64,000 nt of DNA from Lycorma delicatula (taxonomy: Eukaryota > Arthropoda > Insecta > Hemiptera > Fulgoridae): NCBI RefSeq assembly GCF_047948215.1, contig NC_134461.1, forward strand, positions 85,246,245 to 85,310,244, written 5' to 3'. The translations under genes and the position numbers were made by a program. The notes below the pieces were generated by a model. The model did no database searches. It worked only from the letters and a program-made list of their open reading frames with translations, and was not told where the DNA came from. Shown here piece after piece: positions 45,801 to 58,500 of the stretch (position 1 is the first letter of the stretch; every line of letters starts with the position of its first letter).

Positions 45801-47360
45801 GTCACGTAATATTAAGAATGACAATGGCTGAAAACAAATGGTTCCTATATGTTACATAAAGCACAAGATTGGTAGCAATTTTTCTAAATAAACACGTAAC
45901 AATGAACTAACAACATTCTCTTTGAATCTAGTGGCCAAAGACCACAACATAAAAAGTGATGTAATGGTTCATCTAGTTTCATTTTATAAATAAAAGTGTG
46001 ACTTCTAAAAAGACTGAACAAAATAGCTGTTTAAAAAACCTTTCTTTGAAATGATTAAACAAACTCAATTTTATTCAGATATCTCGAAGAGAAGACTGGT
46101 CTTGATAACATGCTAGCTGTGATTCTTCAATTGATTACAGCAGGACTTAACAACTACATTTTTTGTCACACTAAAAAATAGCAATTGGTTTTATATTGAT
46201 TATCTATATGGAACACTAGTGGTACTCACAGAACCATATGCCATGTATACCATAACATTTTCAATATATAAATATTTTTCTCACACTCCAAACATGAAGT
46301 AATTAATAATTGTTAAGAAATAACCAAATATAATTTTTTTTAAATTAAAGACTTTTTTAAGATTTGGTATCAATATAGTGCAGTACAAATTATATCACAG
46401 CAATGTCTATGAATTTACCCAAATAAAATTTTACCAGATTAAAATTTTTGTAGTTTGCAAAGGATTCTTAATGAAAAAAACCCACATAATTTGAACTACG
46501 AATTCTTTAATTTATAAACATCATGCAAAAATATGTTTATAAATGCTTAATCTTTTATGATAAATTATTTGTAGGCATATTAAGTGAACTTAAATCTCTT
46601 AATTTAAAAATAAAACATCTTTTTAAAACAAAACAGAAAAAGGAATAATCTCTTAATACTTATATGGAGCATCAAGTACACGTTTGACAATGAATTTTAA
46701 CAAGTAGCTGATGTTATGGATCCCTGTGGGCAGGAACACAGTATACAACTGAACCCTACAATTTTTCATTTTAATTTTTTGATTCAATAATGTGTATCTC
46801 TATAAAATGAAGACAGACATTTACTTTAACTCAATTCTGCCCATTATTATAGTAAAAAACAGTTGCTTGAGTGAACTAGTTTAAACCCAATACTAACAAT
46901 TTTTATAAAATAATAGTATTTTTTAATAAAATAATTCTGATGAGATAGTAATATTGATATATAAAAGCAAAATTTTTATCAACATATTACTTTATAGCAA
47001 ATCAAATAAAGAAATATACAAGTCTTTGTTAAAAACTGAGAATATAAAAAAGAAAGCAAATATAACAATTTTCCAGTAAAATGTTAATTTTAGTGGTTGC
47101 CCTACCTCCGTTAAAAATATTGAGGCTTCCTATCCTTTTTGTGGTAACACAATTTTTAAATAAATTTTTATTTTGATATTGATAATATAAATACTGTTGA
47201 AAGCAAGAAAAAGTAGCAATGATTGTAACTGAAATGGATGAAACAATTCTAATGTTATTTGTCAAAAATTACAACTACAAATAAAATAATTTTACAAAAA
47301 ATTAAAGTAGCTGTAAAGTAGAGCAGAAAGAATTTACCATACGTAGAAACCGATTTATTT

Positions 47361-47405
<45 letters not shown>

Positions 47406-48096
47406 CTTATAGTAAGTCATAAGAGTAACCAAAAACAGTCACATGGTGTTACTATTTTGCACACACCATTATTGACTACTTAAGTAAATAAATGTAAATA
47501 TTTCTTACTTAGCATTTAATTTAAAGTACAGCAAAAATAACTGTAATCAACCTAATACTAATATTCTTTTTTAGTTTGATAACACCTACATTTTACTACT
47601 TAATAGACACCAATCGCCCATTATTATCTTATTTATGGTCTTTTAAGACATCATAAAGAGAATGGGTAGATTGTAAAAAAAAAACAAAGACTGAATTCCC
47701 TCTCCCACAAAATGTACCAAAAAATCAATTTTAGGAATCTATAAAAAGCCAAATGTTTATAGGTTTTCCAAAATCAGAAAAATTACACGCAAGATAAAAA
47801 TACTTAGTTTACAAAAACTAAAATCACAGGAAAAGAAATATAACATGCACGATATGAATATAAAATACATAAAATATAACATTTTTAACAGAAGGAAGAC
47901 AATAGATAATAATAAATACTGATTTCATTTGCTTCCAAGGTGAGGATATCATTAGTAAATGATTAACTATCTAATTATTATAGTATTGTTTAATGTTTAA
48001 AATAAACATGGTCGTTCATTTACTCTCACGTAAGTAATATTACATTAATACATTTACTTGTTACAAAAAATACCCAAAACTATTGAAGATGCTCAT
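42801..48096. other. Very AT-rich intergenic DNA
   Basis: No gene recognised. Holds simple A/T repeats (for example 43620-43690) and an isolated run of about 37 A at 47366-47402, with no recognisable repeat body before it. Confidence 0.55.
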
Positions 48097-48321
48097 GCCT
48101 AAGGAAAATGAAGTATGGGTTATTCAGAGCTTACAGGGGAAAAATTTTTTTTTGGGTAAAAATGTTTTTATTAAAAGATGCTACTTAAAATTTAATGGTC
48201 AAATGTAGAGCCTAAGGAAAATGAAGTATGGGTTATTTAGAGCTTACAGGGGACAAATTTTTTTTGGGTAAATATGTTTTTATTAAAAGATGCTACTTAA
48301 AATTTAATGGTCAAATGTAGA
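48097..48321. repeat. Two-copy tandem duplication, unit 112-113 bp
   Basis: Copies 48097-48209 and 48210-48321 both begin GCCTAAGGAAAATGAAGTAT and end AATGGTCAAATGTAGA or a close variant, and differ at only a few positions. A third copy starts at 48322 but diverges after four bases. Confidence 0.92.
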
Positions 48322-49259
48322 GCCTGATATGATACCAGCACAGTGGCATACATCCTACTAATGACAAACTTATCACATTAGAAATATTAATTTTCTTTTT
48401 CTTCATTTAACTGGAAGTCACACAACATAAAGTCTTCTATTTCAAGAAGAAGAAAAACTATTAACAATCAATTAAAAAAAGGATTTATGCATGTCACATC
48501 TGATTTAAGTTTAATAAATCACAATCACTGTCAACTAAAGTATAAACAAAATAAATAATTATAGGCATTAGACTGTATATAATAAGTGCCAAGGCTACAA
48601 AAAAATTAAAGATCGATTGGATAAGACTGCAAATACTTTTGCTGTGCACTGTATCAGCCAAGTCATACAAACAACAGGAATATTAGACAACATATCCAAA
48701 GTATTTTTCACACATAATTTTAGTACACACTCAAACATACACATACATACCACAATGCTATATATAAATGTTATGCTGTCAGTGTAAAATTAAAATGATC
48801 ATTAATAAAAACTGGAAAGTATGCATACCAATAGATAGACAAAACACACCATTTTAAATCTTTTTTTTTTATTTATTAAATTTATTTTATTTAAAACTTT
48901 GATATTCATTATCTATTTATTACCATTATAATCATCTAGAAATATATATTTATACATACACATATATAATAAATATATATATATGTAAATGCGTGTTTAT
49001 GTGTATTATAATTATGTATTCAATATTTTTTGTCTTGCTTGTAATAGTAGTAATTTATAATAATTAAGAGTACAATTTGATAAAACAAACACTTTTATAA
49101 TATTATATATAAATTTCTTTCCTTTTTTTTAATTTTATATATATACACTACCAGAACTACTTATATCACCAGCATTGCAGCACAATCTTGAGATTGTCTA
49201 AATGTGGCTCCGCTGATGATCATTTCCTTATTATTTATTTATCAATTATTTAATTAAAT

Positions 49260-49555
49260 TTATTTATTAGCACGACTCTTAGAAGCTCGTCGTTGTTCTC
49301 TGTTGTTGTTATCTTTGCCAACGGCAGTAGAAGTGCTGTTACTGCTATTACTATTGCTCGACGCATTACTACTGCTATTTCTGATCGAGGCGGTGGCAGC
49401 AGTGGTGGTATTAGTAGTACTAGTAGCAGCAGTAGTAGGGATGGAGGTGGTTGTCACCGTATCAGCACTGCTGGTGCCAGTACTATTGCTGTTGTTTCCG
49501 GAGGCACCACCAGTATTTCGGCTTTTACTAGCTGCTGGTGCTGTTACAGCTGTAC
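49260..49555 (-). CDS. Lys/Ser-rich gene, terminal exon
   Basis: Acceptor AATTTACAG; after completing a Ser codon it reads TAVTAPAASKSRNTGG, then long Ser/Thr/Asn/Ala tracts and KDNNNREQRRASKSRANK before TAA. Overlapping plus-strand frames are shadows of this low-complexity DNA. Confidence 0.7.
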
Positions 49556-52500
49556 CTGTAAATTTTTGATAAGACTATCATACACTTATATATCTGCTGT
49601 TTTAACAGTGCAGGAAAAGGACAGCGATTAAAGAAAGCTTCCGACTTTAAACCCTAATTATTAAACAAGTAAAATGTAAATAACACAAAATTAGTCTACA
49701 AAAAACCCCATTAAGTTAATCTTTACTTAATTATGTCAACATATCTATGAAAGATTAAATAAATTATTTTTACAATTAATGAAGAAGACAAAACCATATG
49801 ATTTCTGACAATAGGGTTCTCTAGCCTGGAAATATCTATGCAAATTATACAATAAAAACAAATGGATTTTTTAGGCCTATTTATACTATAAAAAAAGGAT
49901 TAGAATGTTAAAAACATAAAAAAATGGCTAGCATTTCTTTCTTATTGTCATTATTAAAATATTTAACTGCAAAAATAGACTAATTATGGCAAAATTAAGA
50001 GCCACCGTATGTTCTTCATGCTTTTTATAAAACATGAAACAAGTATGACATATAGAATCCTATGCTAAGAGAAGACCATGGAAGCAACAACTGTCATATA
50101 ATCAAAACTCATTTTTTATTGAGTTACTCTGATTTACTGGCTTTAGCTGCAGTGGATATTGCAGGAAGTAGAGGCCTTGAAAAGGATTTCCAGCCTGTTC
50201 CAGTAAGGTCCAATGATGGTGGGGCAGGGACTCACAAAGATATCTGGGAAATGGAGATTACGTCTCCCCCCCCCCCCCCTGCGGATGTAGAGAAGAAATC
50301 CAAAGATAGTAGTTGGCATTCCTTATCTCCCAGTGATCTCTTTAAATGGAGGAGCAGCAAAGAGTTGGTGCTGGTATGGATCTTAAGAGGCAGGTGAAAT
50401 GCCAGGCAAATAACACAGCAATTCTTTTATGTTACGTTAAAGAGTTGGGTTATCTCGTTGACCGTAGTACGACCATAAAATTGGAAATTAAAGTATTCTC
50501 ATAATATGGATGGCATCAGTCACACGATAGATATATTTCGGGATGTTCTTGATAACACTGATGTGGAGTCTCAGGAAAGGCACTCTAACCAGCCAGAAAG
50601 GTGGATTAGAGTACTCAAACATACTTTATAATTAAGGATGTAGCTTTGCAGACCCCAGATGTGGGAATGGACTGGTCTGCATCCTGATCTGGAGTGGAGA
50701 TTCGTCCACTGATGGAGGCTGTCCTGAGGATGTTTTCCAATCCTCAGTTTTGGTGGAGGACACTGCTGGCATCAAAGAAGACACGTGTTCTGCTTGAATG
50801 CTAGACTTGGCAGCAGGGGCTGACCAACAGTGGTGTTTAAAGTGAAGGACCTTCATATCTGGCTGATAGTGGTGCAGCTGAACGAATTAGTAACATTTCC
50901 ATGAAGGTCAAGGGCTTCACTATGTCCCTGACAGGGAGGGTTCACATTCTTGTCAAGGATGTGGATGTTCTAACTACTCAGGATGAGTTCATGATAGAAC
51001 TTTGAAACGTTACGGGGGAGTCAGTGTTGATGGATATTCTGTCCATGTGACCAGCTTATGGTGAGATGGAAGTGGTCACTGTGGCTGTGCCACTCATCTT
51101 GGCAGACAAATTACTGGCCGACAGATATGTCCATATTGGATGGGTGGCTTGCAGAGACATGAGGCGCTCAGTTGACGATTTTTGTTTCCGCTGCTGGAAG
51201 CCGTAGAGGCAATTTTTGTACTGGGACTAGTGGCCACTGCTTTACCTGTGGCGAGGCTGGTCACATGCAGAAGGCTCGGTGTCTTTCCTGCAGGTTGTGT
51301 GAGCATGGACCTGGGGAGATGTAAGACTTCACCTGTGCCTATTGGCTGTACCTGCGTGCATGGGGGGACAGCCCCATACAGGAAGGGTGAGAGGCTCCGG
51401 CATCGCATTATCAATGACTGATGGGGGACTCCTTCACAGCACCTTCAGGGAGGGAATGTAAGACTGTAATCCCAGTGGAGGATCCTTCATTAGAGGCAGA
51501 GAGTAAAGACCGGAGTACTGGTGAGGGGTTCCCTCATTAGAGGCATGGCATGCAGATAAAGACCATTTTCCAGCTACCTGGGTGGGACTTTGTTTCTACT
51601 GAGGTAGCTTGAGGCGATGGCACCCCCCCAGAGCTCAATTTATGCTTCGTTGCGGATCTGGCTGCAGGAGGTGGGAAAAAACTTTAGTGAATGTAAATGT
51701 TGCTAGATAGCGTACTTGAACAAACATGTTAAGAAGAAAGCTTTCAAGTAGCAAATTAGAGATATTTTATTTTCTTTGTGAACAATAAATGAGGTTACTG
51801 ATGCTATTCTTGTTGAATTACATAAAGACATGAAAAGGAATCTGAAAAATTTGATGTAAGTGACATTGATGAAATCACGAAAGTACATTTTATCAAACCC
51901 TGGATAAAATACTCTGTTAGTGTATTTTTTATGTGGAAATATAAACCTACAGCTAATGTGTAAGTAATAAATAAATTTAACTAAATAAGTTTCAAGACTT
52001 AATTATACAAAAATCATACTTTTTAACTGCAATTAACAATTTTTAATAAACTGAAATTCAATGAAAACAACTGGCAATTGGTAATAAAAATCTTTAATTA
52101 AATGGCTAGTACTCAACAAGTAACCTCAAATACTTGTTCTATAAAGTAATGCAATTTTCTAAAGTTTTTTATATTTTAGCTTTTGTAATTCTCACAGGTA
52201 TTAGTATTACATTTACTTATGCTTATATCCAAAAACAACCAAAGCTAGTTACAATTATTCTTCTCAGAACTTTGGAAAAAGCATGTAATTACAGGACATT
52301 ACTTCTGCTGCTTCCAGGGTTAGAATAAAATTCTTTTCTTCGATAAATTTACTTCTGTAACTGCCTAAAAACAAATTATTTAATGATGGATAATTTAATC
52401 AATCAATTAATAGTAAGTTAATTACAATTAAAATTTTATTTAATTACTAGCAAAGAACAAAACAGAAGTTACAAAATAGCTATCCCATTCATATACTGAT

Positions 52501-55500
52501 CATAAAAGACACAAAATGACATAAAACAAAAACAAAGATGTACAAAAAAAAACCAATCAGTAAATAAAATAATGAAATTGAAATACGGAAACAAAAACTA
52601 GTTATACACTTAATAATAACATAAAATGAAATTCAGCATGTTTTATGACAAGACAAAAAAATCATCTACCTCTAACACAAATAGAAATTATATATTTTTA
52701 CAACTGTTAACACATTATAGTACAACCTTGATGTAATTTATACTCTTCAATACATCAACATATTTTTTGTTTTTAAAATATATGACTGATGCTGCTCAAA
52801 ATAGGTGTGATATAAATCTAAAGAACCATGCGTAGCAATATGTTGAGATAATATTGGATGAGAAAAGATAAGCTCTATCAAAATGTAATTAAGTTACACA
52901 TAACCTGTTTTCATAATGTTTGAAAAACTCCAGAAATAACACTCACTCCTTTTCTAATTAATAAGATGAACTGGACTGAGCTATTTCAAATTACTTAAGC
53001 CATTCATAAGTTAATGATGTCGTTCAACAATCTGGCTTGTCTTGTGAGACTAACTCTCTGTAGTCTTCAAATAAAAATTAAAAAGTTTGTTAAGTACTTA
53101 ACAATGTTTATTTAAAATCCAAGAACCACTAGGCCATGTGAACAATTCTTTTAGCATTCAATTTTTTGGACAATAAGCAAAACTTTCAACATAGATTTTT
53201 CCAAATAACTCCATTATTGGATAAGCAGAAAGGAATACAGTATCAATTTTTAACCAACAAAGCAAAGTAATTTTTCTTTTAAAGATGTGAACAGTTGTTT
53301 TTGCAGAGTCTAATTCTACAGAATACCTCTGTACTAATTTTTTCAGGTTGAACAAATAACTTGTTCACACAGTTTCAATGGTATCATAAAACACTGATGA
53401 TTGTCCTGGACATGATTGCTTCAGTAGGCAATTCACTTAAGTTGTTTGTCATACTGACAAATTTTATTTTCACATTATGGTTATTCATTGAATACAATGG
53501 TATTCACAAGCAAGCAGTTTAACTGACTCAAACTTAGGAAGCCCAAGACATATTGAACCTTCCTCTACACTATAATCAAGGTAACACAAGCTAATGTTGC
53601 TGCTGACCTTGTAACATGCTTGCATGGTACTAAACTTGTTAAGTATTGAAAAAGTTTTGACAGTTTCTCTTCATTTTAAGGTATATTCATGCCACTGACA
53701 AACTTTGTTTTCAAAATATCACTGAAACATTACCACTATTTTACGAATACACTACATGTTTTATATATATATATACGTACATACACACACGAGGTCTATA
53801 ATTAAAGTAATGAGACTAGTTTTTTTGGCAGCCAAAATGACAACACTATAAAGTTACTAGTAAACATTGGTTATATACACAGCTGATTTATATTAGGTAT
53901 TAATATTTTTTGTCTACTATTGCCACGTGAGATGTGAACAAATTTTTGTGAAACAACTTTTTTGTTAAACTCTTTGAGAATGCTACTGAAACTTTTTTAT
54001 AACTAAAAAGGGTATATAGAGATGACGCTTTGTCACAAGCCTTGAGTTTTTAGGTGGTTTAACCTTTCTAAATCCGCATGGGTCGCGAGTCTTCTCTCGC
54101 AAGTTACTAATTACGTGTGCAAAAAATTGTAATTTGTCACTACTCATTCATTTATAGTCGGAAAAAATAGAAAAAAATACAGGTTATAGAAAAAGATTCT
54201 TAGATTCGAAAAAGCTGAACCGTATGTCTGTGTGATTTTTTTTACGTATGTTACAGCTGAAAATCCGACAAGCATAAAAAAAATCGGAAATACGTGGCTT
54301 TCTTCGTTTAACCCTTTCTAGAGTAAAAATCTTTTTATCGGAAAAAGTTTTTTATATACAGTTTTATAAAGCACATTTCGCAGATTAAAAAAAAAAAAAT
54401 AATTTGGTCCAAATTTGAGTAAGATAAAATGAAAACTAACGTGAATAGCCAGACCGGGACGCGTGGGGTCGCTTGGCAACAATGCAAAAATGATGGAATT
54501 CAGCCCCACCCTGCTGGAGTGATATAAAGTGACAATTTATTCTCATTCTCCTATCTTTGTTTTATACATTGAGTAACGGTACAAGCTTCTTGGACAAAAG
54601 GTTAAGCCTACACAAGAGTTTGCGTAAACGTTGACCAAAAAATCCCCCTCCCACTTGTAATTTGACCAACTCTGTTAGAAATAGCACTAACCGAATGATC
54701 CCGATGTCACTACGCTCTACGAAAACGAACGATTCAAACTGAATACAAAGCTAACGTACGAGGTTGCAGTGGGAGATATTTTTCAAAGCATATTCACACG
54801 ACCGGCTTCCTGCGCTGGCCGCAGTGATGCAACTTCAAATTTCTATAACAAAATTTCCCTTTACAATGTAAGATACAAACTATATAACGTTAAAGATTGA
54901 AATCTGTTCTAACGATAATAGCAGCTTATGAATAGAACGATTGGTTCATATTTTACAGGCGGCAAAAGAATAGCTTTTCAAATCCCCATTATTGGGTTAA
55001 CAGCAGTTCTGTAAAGTACTTTCAGATGGCCGGGAATCAGTTGTAGATGATTCACGCTCTGGAAGACGTTAATATCAAAAAGTGACGACAATGTTGAGCC
55101 AATCAGAGACTTGATACGGTATGACCAGTAATTAACTGTCAGAATGATTGCAGATCAACTGAATTTGAACCACACCACAGTCCATCAAATTTTGACAAAC
55201 GAATTGAAGATGAAAAAGTTTGTCAAAATTGGTCCCAAAAAACCTCACTGTTGAACAGAAAAACAACAGGATAGAATCATGCCGTGATCTTCTAGGATGA
55301 ATTGAAACTGATCCTGATTTTCTAAAAAATGTTATTACTGGTAATAAATTTTAGATATTTGAGTACAACCCAGAAACAAAACGCCAGAGCAAGGAGTAGT
55401 ACACTTCAAACTCACCACATCCCAAAAAAAGAGCAAATCAAAAATCAAAACCATTCTAATTTATTTCTTCACTAGTAATGGCATTGTCCATAAGGAGTTT

Positions 55501-58500
55501 TTGCCTACAGGACAGACTGTAAATCAATGTGATTACTGAGAGATTCTTGAAAGACTGGAAAAGAGTTGCCGTGTGAGACTAGCCATCATGGTGGTGCATC
55601 ATGACAATGCACCTTGTCACACTACATTCTCAAGTACTGAGTTTTTGGCAAAGAAAAACATTCCTGTAGTTCCTCAACCACCTTATTCTCCTGACTTGAG
55701 TACCTGCAAATATTTCTTGTTCCCGACTTTATGAGTTATCAGGTTGTTTTCATTTTTTTGATTGCAAGAAAGATATACTGTAAAAGTTATACATAATAAT
55801 TATACTGAAATAAACAATATAATAGCTAGGACATCAATGTGGTGATATTATATTTTCAGTGCAATAGGTGGATCTAAAAATTCCCTTTTAACAATAAAAT
55901 AAAATATCATCACTGTAAACAATGTAAACTACAAAATTATTCAAAAATTCTACTGTAAGATCAGTACTCAGAAACTACAACAATGAATTTTACATATAAT
56001 AAAATTCTACATACAATAAAATATACAAAATAACAATTAATTACTAGTGAACAATAACAATTAGATAAATCTATTTATATTTAAGTCTACTAACATTAAT
56101 TACAAAAAAATACGTAGCAAAATGTTATTATTAAATGAGTGATATTGAGAGAACAAAGAGGAAAACTATAACAACATGAAGCAATGTTTTAAATATTCAG
56201 GTAATGAGTTGTCAAATGATAGATAGGAAGAAAAGTTAAAGGCATCTTATAGTTTCACTCCCCAAACTAATAACATTTAAAAACTCATTAATCCCACCCT
56301 CTTATTTTTTGTCCGTCTCCATGGATGTCGCCTCATCAATCGCCTTTTATGCCAACAAATCTATTCTTCATCGTCTAAAAAGCAGTTTATGAAGATAAAA
56401 TTGTTGATTGAAGTACTGTGTATAGTGGGTGATGGAATTTTGCACATCAAAAGCTGGTTAAATGAATATTGAGGATTAACCTTGTAGCAGTCCATTGGTT
56501 TCTGTGACTGATGAGAAACACCAAAAGGATGAATTGATTCAAAATGACAATGTCACATCACATAATGTGTTGTCACTCAGGTAGGCATACTGAAAAAATA
56601 AGGATACAGTTTTCTACAACTGAGATAAACTACAAAAAAATGGAATATTGCAAACAATTTCTGAAATGTTACTGTTGAAATGAGATGAAATTCAAGTGCA
56701 TCATTATAATGCACAAGAAAAGTGGGAGAGCATGGAACACTAACTCTATAGTTTACTATAATCAAAAAGTTTAAAACAACGTTTTGGGATTCCAAACATG
56801 TGTATACATGGCTGACTAACTGGATGCCACTGCAAATTTTGTGTGATATATAAACATTTTAAGATACACGTGTTTCCACAAAGATAATTCTGCAACATGA
56901 AAATAATTGGCCAGACTCATCGCATGCAGATTTTAATGTTCTTAAATTGTATAAATACACAATGCATTACCATTAAGATAATGAACCAAGTGTTGAATAT
57001 AAAAAGGAAATCTATTATTTCAGGTCAATAATGATAAATCATTTACTACCATTAATAATTAATACTACATGTCATAAAACATACTTATGTGATAAAATAC
57101 TTACTCCTAGTTTTTGAAGATTTTTCTTCAGTTTGTGATGGTGCTGTTTCTAACTTTCTTGCACGTTTGGCAGCACTGTTAGCCACACTGGGAGTACCAG
57201 ACTGTATTGGTGGTGGCACTGACGTAGATCTCTTTCTTTTAGAGGTTGATCGTGCAGATGCAGACTCAGACGCCGCCATAGAAGTGGTAGTGGCTGCTTT
57301 CTTTTTCTTTTTTTTAGCTTGGACAGATTTGGTGCTTGTCAGTGCTGTTTTGATCGCAGAAGTTTTCTTACTGACTGTCCCAGAAGCAGATTTTTTCCTC
57401 ACAGATTGTTTCTTCTTCTTTTTGCTTGTTTTAGCTCCTATTGTTGTCTCTTTCTTTTTCTTCTTTTCATCATTTGACGATGTGTTTTCATCTTGTGATT
57501 GCTGCTCAGATGAGCTTCTGGATGACCTTGAAGATTTCTTAACACTTTTTTTCACTGCTGGAGATGTTGAGGCTGCTTTTTTAGAAGCTGATTTCTTCAA
57601 TTGTGATTCATCTCTAAATAATGACAGATCCACTGAAAAATAAATAAATTAAGATCAAAAATGGTTTATTACAATTACTACTACTTGAATTACAGATTAA
57701 CTTAAAATACATATTCACGAATCTAAAATATAATATATTTAATTTTCTACAAAATTTTCTAAGTCAAACATTTAATGAATATCTAGTCAAGCATGGTTTG
57801 CCTTTGAAAAATGGTATGCATTTGCATACTAATATGCAAATACAATAACTTGGCATAACAGAAACTTACTTTACTTTCCTTTAAGAAGTTATGAAATATA
57901 GTATGTAAGTAATGCTCTATAAGATGTTTTCTTTCATTTGCCATCTAGTCTTCTACCACAATTTAAGCAATGTCCTTTTAATTATGTTATGTTCACCAAA
58001 ATTCCAAATTTTATATCTTCGTCAGGGAAGGGAGCTTGTTGGTGAGAAAGCTTTTAAACATCCTTGAAGTTTACAGCAACAATATAGATAAAATTAAAAT
58101 TGAATCGAAGTATTTTTTTTTTTGTTTGATGTACAAATGATAGGATGCCATCCTCTATTAAACTTGCATTTACTGATCATTTTGCTGGTTTACAAGATGA
58201 ATCCATAAATATATACATTAATGAATGCATGGATATTAAAAATAAAAAAATAAATTACATATAAACTTTTATTTGGTTTACAGTGAAAAGGAATGTAAAC
58301 TGTACAACAAAACTGAATAATTTAATGCAGAATGCAAAATCAGGTCAGAAGATCAACTTAATTATAGAACAAGACAACTTATGAATTATTAAAACAGAGT
58401 AAAAAACATGTATGTTAACCAAATATTCTAAACTTAAAAAGGGGGGTTGTTAACTCTATGAAAAAATATTGTTTTAAGATTCTAAACATATATTTTCACA

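Noticed and set aside
49293..49631. Plus-strand open frames rich in Ser/Gly or Leu/Val
   Set aside because: Antisense shadows of the Ser/Thr/Asn low-complexity terminal exon, which has a proper acceptor and stop on the minus strand.
57089..57643. 184-residue plus-strand open frame
   Set aside because: Shadow of the Lys/Ser-rich exon on the other strand; Phe/Leu/Val/Asp composition results from antisense Lys and Ser codons.
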